From: Anaerofilum sp. An201
GTDB taxonomy: Bacteria > Bacillota > Clostridia > Oscillospirales > Ruminococcaceae
Reading direction: 5' to 3'
Assembly (NCBI RefSeq): GCF_002160015.1
Contig: NZ_NFJT01000015.1
Span: forward strand, 1-64,000
DNA: 64,000 bases
The notes under the pieces were generated by a model. That model was not told the DNA's origin, made no database searches, and saw nothing but the letters and a program-made list of their open reading frames with translations. How positions within the stretch are numbered: position 1 is the first letter of the stretch; every line of letters begins with the position of its first letter. Positions 55,101-64,000 of the stretch are shown piece after piece. Position numbers and translations under genes: made by a program.

Positions 55101-55836
55101 GCCGGAGGGGGCCATCCTCACCGAAAAGGCCGCCGAGCTGCTGGGCGTGTCGGCGGGCGGCAGCCTGACCCTGCGCACCGACAGCGGCGAATACACGGTT
55201 GCCGTCACCGGCGTCACCGAGAACTATCTGGGCGGCTGCCTGTATATGCCGGCGGAGCTGTGGCAGCAGCTCACCGGCGCAGAACCGGCCTGGAACACGG
55301 TGTTTGCCAAGAGCCTGTGCGAAAGCGCCGAGGAGCGCAGCGAGATGAGCACCACCCTGCTGGAAAGCCCCGACGTACAGGCGGCCAGCTTCTCGGAGGA
55401 CAGCTCCCGCGTGTTCAGCGACACCCTGTCCAACATCAACTATGTGGTCATCGTCATCATCCTCTGCGCCGGGCTGCTGGCGGTGGTGGTGCTGTACAAC
55501 CTCATCAACATCAACATCGGCGAACGCAAGAAGGAGCTGGCCACCATCAAGGTGCTGGGCTTCTACGAGCGGGAGGTGTCGCGGTATATCTTCCGCGAGA
55601 TCGACCTGCTGTCGGTGCTGGGCGGCCTTGTGGGCCTTGTGCTGGGCGTGCCGCTGCACAACTTCGTGATCCGCACGGTGGAGGTGGAGCAGATGATGTT
55701 CATCCGCCAGGTGGACCCCAGCAGCTATCTGTACAGCTTTGGCCTGACGATGCTGTTCACCGTGCTGGTGACCCTGCTGATGCGCCGCACCATACGCCAT
55801 ATCAGCATGGTGGAGAGCATGAAGGCGCCCGAATGA
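52147..55836 (+). CDS. Giant FtsX-family ABC permease with an inserted coiled coil
   Basis: A 1229-residue membrane protein. A first helix (about residues 18-38) precedes a MacB-type extracytoplasmic domain (to about 240). Residues about 250-670 form a very long Ala/Gln/Glu/Lys coiled coil with many AEAKLADAEA-like heptads. Then an FtsX domain of three helices (about 700-820, MTRMVDENRTQIGTLKALGYSEMAITAKYLL), another helix near 870-895, a second extracytoplasmic region and a second FtsX domain (about 1095-1229, NINIGERKKELATIKVLGFYEREVSRYIFRE). The arrangement is seen in gut Firmicutes next to TetR genes. The coiled coil could reach tens of nanometres into the wall. Substrate unknown. Confidence 0.85.
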   Translation: MNKTYRKNILRQVRGTRNRFLAIFAIVALGVSLLVGLVQTAPDMRAAGDRYYDESNLMDVRVISTLGLTDEDLEEIAAIEGVQEVMAVYSADCLLEDEKGDVLAVRMESMPQEPSLNQLQLLEGRMPQADDECVVHAMEMGSTVQVGDVLTVDEGQEDLSLAADSFTVVGIVRTPTNFSADDETVTVGDGKADLLAYLPESAFDTDIYSTIYLTVEGAAALDTYSDEYQAVIDPVTERLEELGEVRSEVRREQVVDDAQAELDDARAEYESQKAEAEAKLADAEAKLASARAEIESGQAEIDDGEAQWQAGAEELAESKRELSQMLSDKQKQLSDARRQLSSGKRQLEAAEKQLDSYQKQYDQAVAAQQQVEEGRQQLEQAKAGLELAKQALAAAQESLPRLQQAVEAADNAAEAARLRSEAAQSSYDQVLADPDVQAGLALKAGLDAVLAEYPQYGSIDELLADPPADMDAARLAQIRADNAAYQAAQSRVDAAAAERDAAARQLELAESAASSAHSLYDQTVASIDEYTQLVSEAETTVAEQEKQLEEAEKLLEQYADLIAEAPAKLEEGRREIEKQRAVLEEAELAIRDGEEQLSLAPLQAQVEFESAQQKLDDSRAQLDAAQAELDEGKAELEEGQAEYDRQKADAEKQLNEAADRLDDAQREIDKINSCQWYVLDRDSTTSVVTFESNADKLASIARVFPVFFFLVAALVALTTMTRMVDENRTQIGTLKALGYSEMAITAKYLLYALSATLLGSAAGLLIGFTFFPSVIWYAYSIMYSLPDFPLLFNWPLALGAVAAATLCTGAATVNACHSTLHEKPAALMVARAPQAGKRIFLEYIRPVWRRMKFTHKVTARNLFRYKKRLVMTVTGIAGCTALLLVGFGIQDSVMDLMDTQYKELWHYDLSVTMSGPEGVDGRRGIADTLNGDKIEDWMQLYQENVTLVTDEGEQSVTLTVPADSGQFGEYVTLRTRRGHDELALQPEGAILTEKAAELLGVSAGGSLTLRTDSGEYTVAVTGVTENYLGGCLYMPAELWQQLTGAEPAWNTVFAKSLCESAEERSEMSTTLLESPDVQAASFSEDSSRVFSDTLSNINYVVIVIILCAGLLAVVVLYNLININIGERKKELATIKVLGFYEREVSRYIFREIDLLSVLGGLVGLVLGVPLHNFVIRTVEVEQMMFIRQVDPSSYLYSFGLTMLFTVLVTLLMRRTIRHISMVESMKAPE

Positions 55837-55851
55837 TCCCTTTGCAAAGAG

Positions 55852-55879
55852 CGCCCCGCCGGGAAATCCCGGCGGGGCG
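55852..55879 (+). terminator. Hairpin after the ABC permease, copy 3 of the recurrent stem
   Basis: CGCCCCGCCGGGA, AA, TCCCGGCGGGGCG. No T-run follows, so it may need the second terminator at 55974-56001. Confidence 0.55.
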
Positions 55880-55910
55880 TCTGCGATTGCCGGCAGGCTT
55901 CCGGCCAAAG

Positions 55911-55931
55911 GCTTCCCCCTGGGGGGGAAGG
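55911..55931. repeat. Extragenic palindromic repeat, copy 3 (first hairpin only)
   Basis: CTTCCCCC/GGGGGAAG arm with the flanking GGC, matching hairpin 1 of the copies at 50486 and 60419, without the GGATGAGG tail. Confidence 0.45.
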
Positions 55932-55973
55932 TTCAACATGCACAAACCTTTGTCCAAACACTTTTTGATCGAG

Positions 55974-56001
55974 CCGGAGTTCCCGACGAACTCCGGTTTT
56001 T
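55974..56001 (+). terminator. Terminator after the ABC permease
   Basis: CCGGAGTTC (55974-55982) pairs with GAACTCCGG (55988-55996), followed by five T. Same stem as the tRNA terminator at 45313-45340. Confidence 0.75.
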
Positions 56002-56005
56002 GCGT

Positions 56006-58569
<2,564 letters not shown>

Positions 58570-58592
<23 letters not shown>

Positions 58593-60372
58593 AAAACCGA
58601 AGAACCTGGGCTATACGGTGCGCACCCTGCTCTCCTACATGGGGCGGCACAAATACCTGCTGCTGGCGGTGGCGGTGCTGGTGACCATCAGCGCGACGGC
58701 CAACCTGCTGGGCACCTACATGATCCGCCCGGTGGTCAACGGGCTGGCCGCCGGCGGCATCCCGGCGCTGGTGAAGGGGGTTGCGGTCACCGCCTGCATC
58801 TATCTGGCCGGCGCGCTGGCCTCGCTGGGCTACACCCAGACGATGGTGAAGGCGGCGCAGAAGGTCCTGTTCGACATCCGGCGCGACCTGTTCGCCCATC
58901 TGCAGACGCTCCCCCTGCGCTTTTTCGACAGCCGCCGCCACGGCGACGTGATGAGCTATTTCACCAACGACGTGGACACCATCGCCGACGCGCTGAACAA
59001 CAGCTTTGCGATGGTGATCCAGAGCTTCATCCAGGTGGTGGGCACCCTGACCATGCTGTTCATCCTGAACTGGCGCCTGACGCTGGTGGTGGCGGTGTGC
59101 TACGCGGCGATGTTCGCCTATATCCGCTACAGCGCCCGGCACAGCAAGGAATACTACCAGAAGCAGCAGTTCCACCTGGGCGATCTGGACGGCTACATCG
59201 AGGAGATGGTGGCCGGCCAGAAGGTGGTGAAGGTGTTCAGCCACGAGGCCGAGAACCTGCGCCGCTTTTGCGAGAAAAACGAGGCGCTGCGCAAGGCGGG
59301 CACCGGCGCGCAGGCCTACGCCGCCACCATGATCCCGGCGGTGGTGAGCATCTCCTACATCAACTACGCCATCGTGGCGGCGCTGGGCGGCTATATGGCC
59401 ATGCGGGGCCTCACCGACGTGGGCAGCCTGGCCAGCTATCTGGTATTCGTGCGGCAGGCCGCCATGCCCATCAACCAGTTCACCCAGCAGAGCAACTTCC
59501 TGCTGGCCGCGCTGGCGGGCGCCGAGCGCGTGTTTGAGGCGATGGACATGCAGCCCGAGGTGGACGAAGGGCAGGTGCGGCTGGAAAAGCAGGCGGACGG
59601 CTGGGTGTGGAAGCGGCCGGACGGCGCCTGCGTTCCGCTGCTGGGCGACGTGCGGTTCGAGGACGTGACCTTCGGCTACGACAAAAAACACCCCATCCTG
59701 AAAAACATCAGCCTGTTTGCAAAGCCGGGCCAGAAGATCGCCTTTGTCGGCTCCACCGGCGCGGGCAAGACCACCATCACCAACCTCATCAACCGCTTTT
59801 ACGACGTGCAGGCCGGCCGGGTGACCTACGACGGCATCGACGTGAAGGACATCCGCAAGGACGACCTGCGCCGCTCGCTGGGGATGGTGCTGCAGGACAC
59901 CCACCTGTTCACCGGCACCATCGCGGACAACATCCGCTTTGGACGTCTGGACGCCACCCAGGCCGAGATCGAGCAGGCGGCGCGCATCGCGGGAGCCGCC
60001 TCCTTCATCCGCCGCCTGCCCGACGGCTACGACACCCTCGTCACCGCCGACGGCGCCAACCTCTCGCAGGGGCAGCGCCAGCTGCTGGCGATCGCGCGGG
60101 CGGCGGTGGCCGATCCGCCGGTGCTGATCCTGGACGAGGCCACCTCCTCCATCGACACCCGCACCGAGGCGCTGATCGAAAAGGGCATGGACCGCCTGAT
60201 GGAAGGCCGCACCGTGTTCGTCATCGCGCACCGGCTGTCCACCGTGCGCAACGCCAACGCCATCATGGTGCTGGAGCACGGTCAGATCGTGGAGCGCGGC
60301 AGCCACGACGAACTGCTGGCCCAGAAGGGCGAATACTACCAGCTGTACCACGGCATGTTCGAGCTTTCCTGA
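58570..60372 (+). CDS. ABC exporter half-transporter B, catalytic subunit
   Basis: A 600-residue six-helix exporter subunit with a nucleotide domain (about 365-600). Here the site is canonical: Walker [11 protein letters not shown], signature [14 protein letters not shown] (SQ in place of SG) and Walker [12 protein letters not shown] with the catalytic Glu. ATG 58570, inside the end of the upstream gene, follows GGGAGGGAG; a GTG six bases earlier is possible. With subunit A it should form a heterodimer with one working ATP site. Confidence 0.9.
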
Positions 60373-60418
60373 GCGGGAAAGGCGTTCGGCGGGGGGCGGC
60401 ACCGGCTGTTTTGCCAAT

Positions 60419-60463
60419 GGCTTCCCCCTGGGGGGAAGCTGCCGCGCAGCGGCTGATGAGGGG
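60419..60463 (+). repeat. Extragenic palindromic repeat, copy 4 (complete)
   Basis: Hairpin 1 GCTTCCCCC/GGGGGAAGC, hairpin 2 GCCGC/GCGGC, then TGATGAGGGG. The full two-hairpin form, just after the ABC exporter. Confidence 0.65.
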
Positions 60464-60537
60464 AAAGCTTCCGGCCCCCGCAATCCCCGCCAAAACGCTG
60501 CTTCGGCAACCGGCAGGACCTGTGCAAACGGCTTGGC

Positions 60538-60558
60538 TTCGACCTCATCCGCCCCCTG
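60538..60558 (-). repeat. Extragenic palindromic repeat, copy 5 (tail only)
   Basis: Minus strand GGGGGCGGATGAGGTCGA, the shared tail, about 75 bases after copy 4 and in the opposite direction. Confidence 0.5.
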
Positions 60559-60668
60559 CAAATACCTTCCGCGCATCTTGCGCCCGTCTTTCCTGTATGG
60601 AAAAGGCGGGCGCTTTCGCATACAGCTTTTTCCTGTGCCTCCAAAATGGCGAAACACGTCAGATTTTG

Positions 60669-60697
60669 TTGCTTTTCTTCCTGCTGGGTAGTATACT
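60669..60697 (+). promoter_or_regulatory. Promoter upstream of the vWA gene
   Basis: TTGCTT (60669-60674), 17 bases, TATACT (60692-60697). The predicted start near 60704 leaves a 200-base leader. Confidence 0.65.
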
Positions 60698-60703
60698 GAA
60701 TAT

Positions 60704-60855
60704 AAACATCCGCACACAAAAAACTGTATGCCCACACATTTTTTCCGCAGCTTGAAAACACAAGGTCACTTCTGTTCGCACAGCCGGAGTGTGTGGATCG
60801 AACGCGTTTTTTCCAACGTCGGTTCCAAAGCTCCCGTTTTTACACGGGAGCTTTT
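60704..60855 (+). ncRNA. Structured leader or small RNA with an internal terminator
   Basis: After the promoter come GTTCG (60774-60778) paired with CGAAC (60799-60803), with CACA/TGTG inside, and then GCTCCCGT (60830-60837) paired with ACGGGAGC (60844-60851) followed by TTTT. The last is a standard terminator placed 50 bases before the vWA gene. Either a riboswitch or attenuator controls readthrough, or this is a separate RNA of about 150 bases. No known class is recognised. Confidence 0.45.
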
Positions 60856-60906
60856 GTCATATTTTCGCGCTTTGCATCGTTATGTAAAAGATGAGGGGAT
60901 GAGATC

Positions 60907-63696
60907 ATGAAATCTTTTTTCGCGCAACACACCCGTGCATTGGCGGGGGGACTTTTGTCGCTCTGCCTGCTGCTGGGCTGCCTGCACCTGTCCGCCGACG
61001 CCGGCGAGATGGGCATGCAGAAAAACACCACCAACATCGTGGCGGTGGTGGACTGCAGCACCTCGATGCAGGTATCCGACTTCAACTGGAAGGTGCCGGA
61101 GTCGCTGTATATGCTGACCGATATGTGCCCCAGCGAGGACATCCGGCTGTCGCTGGTGGTCTACGGCACCGACGCCGCCATCGCCTTCCGCGACATGCCG
61201 CTGTCGGAGGAGAACCACTCCACCGTCAAGCAGAAGATCAAAGAGGCCATCGTGGACGTGGGCTACACCCGCGGCCAGACCGACACCGGGGCGGCGCTGG
61301 GCCTGGCGCGCACCATCCTGGAGGAGCAGGCCGGGCAGAACAACATGGTGCTTCTTTTCACAGACGGCGCCGTGACGGCCACCCACAACGGGCGCACCAC
61401 CGAGCTTTCCCGCCAGGAGATCGACTCCTTTGCGGTGTTCGCGCAGAACAACGGCGTGGTGGTGAACACGCTGGGCCTTTTCTCGCCCCAGGCCGATGAA
61501 GCCGAGGTGGCGCAGGCCGCCGACGAACTGGCGGTGCTGAAAGACAAGACCGGCGGCCAGTACCAGCGGGTGGAGAACACCGACGCGATCCCGGCGTTCG
61601 TGATCTCGCTGCTGTCCACCACGCTGGACGTGCTGCCCATCGAACTGACCGAACCCCAGGCGGTGACGGTGGACGGGCAGGCCGGCTGGCAGTACACCTT
61701 CTCCGTCACCGATGCCTACACCGACGACGTGACGCTGGTCATCCCCGCCCCTCCCGCCGAGATCACCGGCGTGGTGCTGCAGGCCGGCGACGGCCAGCCC
61801 ACCCCGGTGGAGAGCTGGCCCGGCGCCAGCTGGGTGCACTACACCCGCTACAACGCCACCCCCGGCTACAACGTGGTGCACCTGAAGCACCTGGAGCAGC
61901 AGGACTGGACCGGCGACTACACCGTCACCCTGCTCACAGACTCCCAGACCGCGCCCGCGGTATCGGCCTTTTTCCTGTACGATGTCACCGTCCACATCAG
62001 CCTGAACAGCGACACGGTGGGCGTGCTGCAGCCGGTGCAGGTGGACGTATACCTCACCGACGGCAACGGCTACCGCATCGACGACGCCGATTTTCTCCAG
62101 ACCCTCACGGTGGAGCTGGAGGTGGTGAACCTGCAGAACATGGGCGCCGAGGTGTCGCAGCAGGCAAACGGCAGCGAGGACCGCGCCGTCTTTAACTGGC
62201 TGCGGGAGGAGATGGAGCTGTACAACGACTCCTTCCGCTTCAAGTTCACCCCCCAGCGCGCTTCCTCCTACCAGATGACGGCCCACGTTTCCAACAGCCG
62301 CTTTGAACGGCATGTGGTCACACAGCCGCTGGAGGTGCAGGACCAGCTGGAGATCGAGAGCAGCCTGCTCACCCGCCAGCCGCACAAGAACAGTCCGCTG
62401 GAGGTGCGCGCCTATCTGGTGCAGCAGGACAACCACCGCAAGGTGGCCGACGAGGAATTCTACCGCCTGTGCGGCGCCACCGCCACCTTCACCAACCTCA
62501 GCACCGGCACCGCCGAGATCGTTGAGATGGAAGCGCTGGCGGACGGCAACGGGCTGTCGGCCAGCTTCGTGCCCACCGAGGAGGGCGAATACGAGGTGGT
62601 CGTGCGCACCAACAGCAGCCGTGAATCGGTGGAACGGGTGGGCGAGACGCTGAACTTCCTCATCGTCGACCGCCCGGTGCAGCTGCGCACCTTCGCCAAT
62701 GGCAGCAGCGGCCTGCTGAGCAGCTTTTTCAAGGGCTACCACGCCGGCAAGGACGAGCTGTATTTCCCCGCCGACGCCTACTTCTACGACCCCGACGGCG
62801 ACAGCTACCGGGTGTCGTGCGAGACCCTCTCCTCCAACGGCTCGGAACTGGTCTACGACAACGTCCTGCGCTACCAGCCCGACCGCGCGGAGACGCTGGA
62901 GGTCACCCTCACCGCGCTGGACTATTCGGGCAACAGCGCTTCGATCGACCTGTCGATCCGCATCCTGTCTGTATTCGAGGTGATTTTGCTGACGATCGCA
63001 CTGATCCTGTTCGTACTGGCGGTGCTGCTGCTGGCGGTGTATCTGCTGCGCGCGCGCCGGTGCGCCCGCAACGAGCTGCGCGGCATGCTGGCGGTGGACG
63101 TGACGCTGAACGGCAAGCTGCCCGAGCTGCTGGGCCTGTCCGGCCGCGCCTACCATGAGCTGCCGCTGGTGCGCTACTACATCCCCCTGGTGAACCCGCA
63201 GAACATCGAGGACCCCGCCCGGCTGCTGAAACCGCCCCTCACCTTCCTCACCCGCGTGATGCCGCGCGAGGTGTATCTGGGACGCCTGCTGGCCAACTAC
63301 GCCGAAAACTACCGCGTGGGCGGATACGGCGTGGACGCGGTCTACCGCTATCTGGACGGCGTGTCCGACGCGCTGCTCACCGAGGAGAAATACAAAAAGG
63401 CGGGCTGCCGTCTGCGCGGGCAGGCGCACGGCGCCCTGTTCGCCCTGAAGGGCGTGTCCACCGGCGTCACCCGCGAGGGGGCCTTCCTGGCCGAGCGCGA
63501 CAGCCGGCTGAACCGGCTGGAGAAATGCCGGTTCGTGCTGCCGGTGTCCGCCTCGCTGAACGACCGCTTTGAGGAGAGCACCGGGCTGTCGGTGTGCGGG
63601 CTGCAGATCGAGCTGTCCTATGTCCCGCCGGTGCGCCCCGCCAAACCCGCCCGCCGCGCAAAGAAGTCCGCCCCGGCGGACCCCGAAACCGTGTAA
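60907..63696 (+). CDS. Membrane-anchored von Willebrand factor A protein
   Basis: A 929-residue protein. A signal peptide (about 1-32) is followed by a vWA domain (about 40-235) with the metal-binding motif VDCSTSMQ and the TDTGAALGLA and FTDGAV segments. Residues about 240-685 are beta-rich, probably Ig-like modules. One membrane helix (about 693-715) leads to a cytoplasmic domain of about 210 residues rich in basic and hydrophobic patches, ending in a Lys/Arg/Pro tail. So it senses or binds outside and has a large inside part, unlike wall-anchored adhesins. Cytoplasmic domain not recognised. RBS GAGGGGATGAGATC. Confidence 0.75.
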   Translation: MKSFFAQHTRALAGGLLSLCLLLGCLHLSADAGEMGMQKNTTNIVAVVDCSTSMQVSDFNWKVPESLYMLTDMCPSEDIRLSLVVYGTDAAIAFRDMPLSEENHSTVKQKIKEAIVDVGYTRGQTDTGAALGLARTILEEQAGQNNMVLLFTDGAVTATHNGRTTELSRQEIDSFAVFAQNNGVVVNTLGLFSPQADEAEVAQAADELAVLKDKTGGQYQRVENTDAIPAFVISLLSTTLDVLPIELTEPQAVTVDGQAGWQYTFSVTDAYTDDVTLVIPAPPAEITGVVLQAGDGQPTPVESWPGASWVHYTRYNATPGYNVVHLKHLEQQDWTGDYTVTLLTDSQTAPAVSAFFLYDVTVHISLNSDTVGVLQPVQVDVYLTDGNGYRIDDADFLQTLTVELEVVNLQNMGAEVSQQANGSEDRAVFNWLREEMELYNDSFRFKFTPQRASSYQMTAHVSNSRFERHVVTQPLEVQDQLEIESSLLTRQPHKNSPLEVRAYLVQQDNHRKVADEEFYRLCGATATFTNLSTGTAEIVEMEALADGNGLSASFVPTEEGEYEVVVRTNSSRESVERVGETLNFLIVDRPVQLRTFANGSSGLLSSFFKGYHAGKDELYFPADAYFYDPDGDSYRVSCETLSSNGSELVYDNVLRYQPDRAETLEVTLTALDYSGNSASIDLSIRILSVFEVILLTIALILFVLAVLLLAVYLLRARRCARNELRGMLAVDVTLNGKLPELLGLSGRAYHELPLVRYYIPLVNPQNIEDPARLLKPPLTFLTRVMPREVYLGRLLANYAENYRVGGYGVDAVYRYLDGVSDALLTEEKYKKAGCRLRGQAHGALFALKGVSTGVTREGAFLAERDSRLNRLEKCRFVLPVSASLNDRFEESTGLSVCGLQIELSYVPPVRPAKPARRAKKSAPADPETV

Positions 63697-63717
63697 CCGG
63701 TGAAAGAGGTGTGATCC

Positions 63718-64000
63718 ATGTCAAATCCCAACTATGAATATGTCTGCATCGAGTGCGGCGTGCGTGAGGTCCACAACCGCCGGTTTTTCCCGCTGGACGA
63801 GCTGCTGCGCATCTTCGTGCTGCCCCTTCCCGGCGCGGCCAACAACCTGCGCGACTACCTGCGCGCGGCGCTGCCCGCCTTCCGGGTGGGCGCGCTGTTC
63901 GGCGGGCAGGTGCTGGGCACCGAGGTGCTCACCCGCCAGGCCGATTCCCAGAAGGATTTTTCCGCCTCGCCCGACGATATGACCCCCGTGGCGCTGTCGA
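63718..64000 (+). CDS. Protein with N-terminal Cys-x2-Cys motif, cut by the window edge
   Basis: Only the first 94 residues are visible, with no stop before the edge. It begins MSNPNYEYVCIECGVREVHNRRFF; the Cys-x2-Cys pair may be half of a zinc knuckle. GAAAGAGGTGTGATCC precedes the ATG, 21 bases after the vWA stop, so it is cotranscribed. A cytoplasmic partner for the vWA protein is possible. No family recognised. Confidence 0.6.
   Translation, partial: MSNPNYEYVCIECGVREVHNRRFFPLDELLRIFVLPLPGAANNLRDYLRAALPAFRVGALFGGQVLGTEVLTRQADSQKDFSASPDDMTPVALS

Noticed and set aside
52051-55908. A 1285-codon open frame on the minus strand opposite the ABC permease
   Set aside because: Composition is Leu/Gln/Gly/His-rich with no domain, and it mirrors the coiled-coil codons of the real gene.

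Overview
The window looks like a chromosomal segment of a GC-rich, low-oxygen gut Firmicute of the Ruminococcaceae/Oscillospiraceae type (Faecalibacterium, Gemmiger or Subdoligranulum relatives). The reasons are the clostridial-style acc-fab operon with FabK and a MarR regulator, pyruvate phosphate dikinase, ThiI/IscS, a GTP-free set of very GC-rich genes with AGGAGG ribosome sites, and dispersed GC-rich palindromes of the GGATGAGG type. The genus call is inference; the sequence contains no rRNA.

Layout. 1-449: an outward consensus promoter at the left edge, an extragenic repeat, and the acpP promoter with a long palindrome at its start site. 450-11337: a thirteen-gene type II fatty-acid operon (acpP-accBCDA-fabH-fabK-NMO-fabD-fabG-fabF-fabZ-marR). 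11499-11924: a YbjN-like protein. 11948-18156 (minus): a six-gene operon for making, lipid-linking, flipping and transferring a 4-amino-4,6-dideoxy sugar. Next to it lies an LCP ligase (18237-19331). 19413-23851 (minus): iscS-thiI-cinA-glutamine amidotransferase. 23952-25118 (minus): CCA-adding enzyme, followed by a structured region, twin palindromes and a small XRE regulator. 25684-30758: gap, citrate synthase, a SpoIID-like protein and an MsmX-type sugar ABC ATPase. 30907-32613: AraC regulator and nagB. 32690-35204 (minus): sortase, membrane protein and EutH. 35357-37999 (minus): ppdK. 38314-43523: pth, mfd and a SurA/PrsA-like lipoprotein. 43580-44640: a lower-GC accessory patch with a GNAT acetyltransferase and a decayed RhuM-like fragment. 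44709-46894: GNAT, tRNA-Leu, tRNA-Pro and a CofE-like protein. 47212-50393: NSS transporter and DEAD-box helicase. 50625-55836: TetR regulator with a FtsX/MacB-type ABC exporter. 56006-60372: a collagen-like surface protein divergent from a heterodimeric ABC exporter. 60373-64000: a leader with an internal terminator, a von Willebrand A membrane protein, and a truncated Cys-motif protein that runs off the end.

How it fits together. The left third is envelope lipid synthesis under one regulator. The next block modifies and attaches an envelope glycopolymer. The middle holds central carbon and amino-sugar metabolism plus RNA maintenance. The right third is export, surface display and signalling. 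The most promising unusual items are a four-cysteine nitronate-monooxygenase-family enzyme inside the fab operon (a FabX-like candidate for unsaturated fatty-acid synthesis), the Arn/CsbB-like aminosugar operon with an ATP-grasp enzyme, and two unassigned structured transcripts (25150-25310 and 60704-60856).
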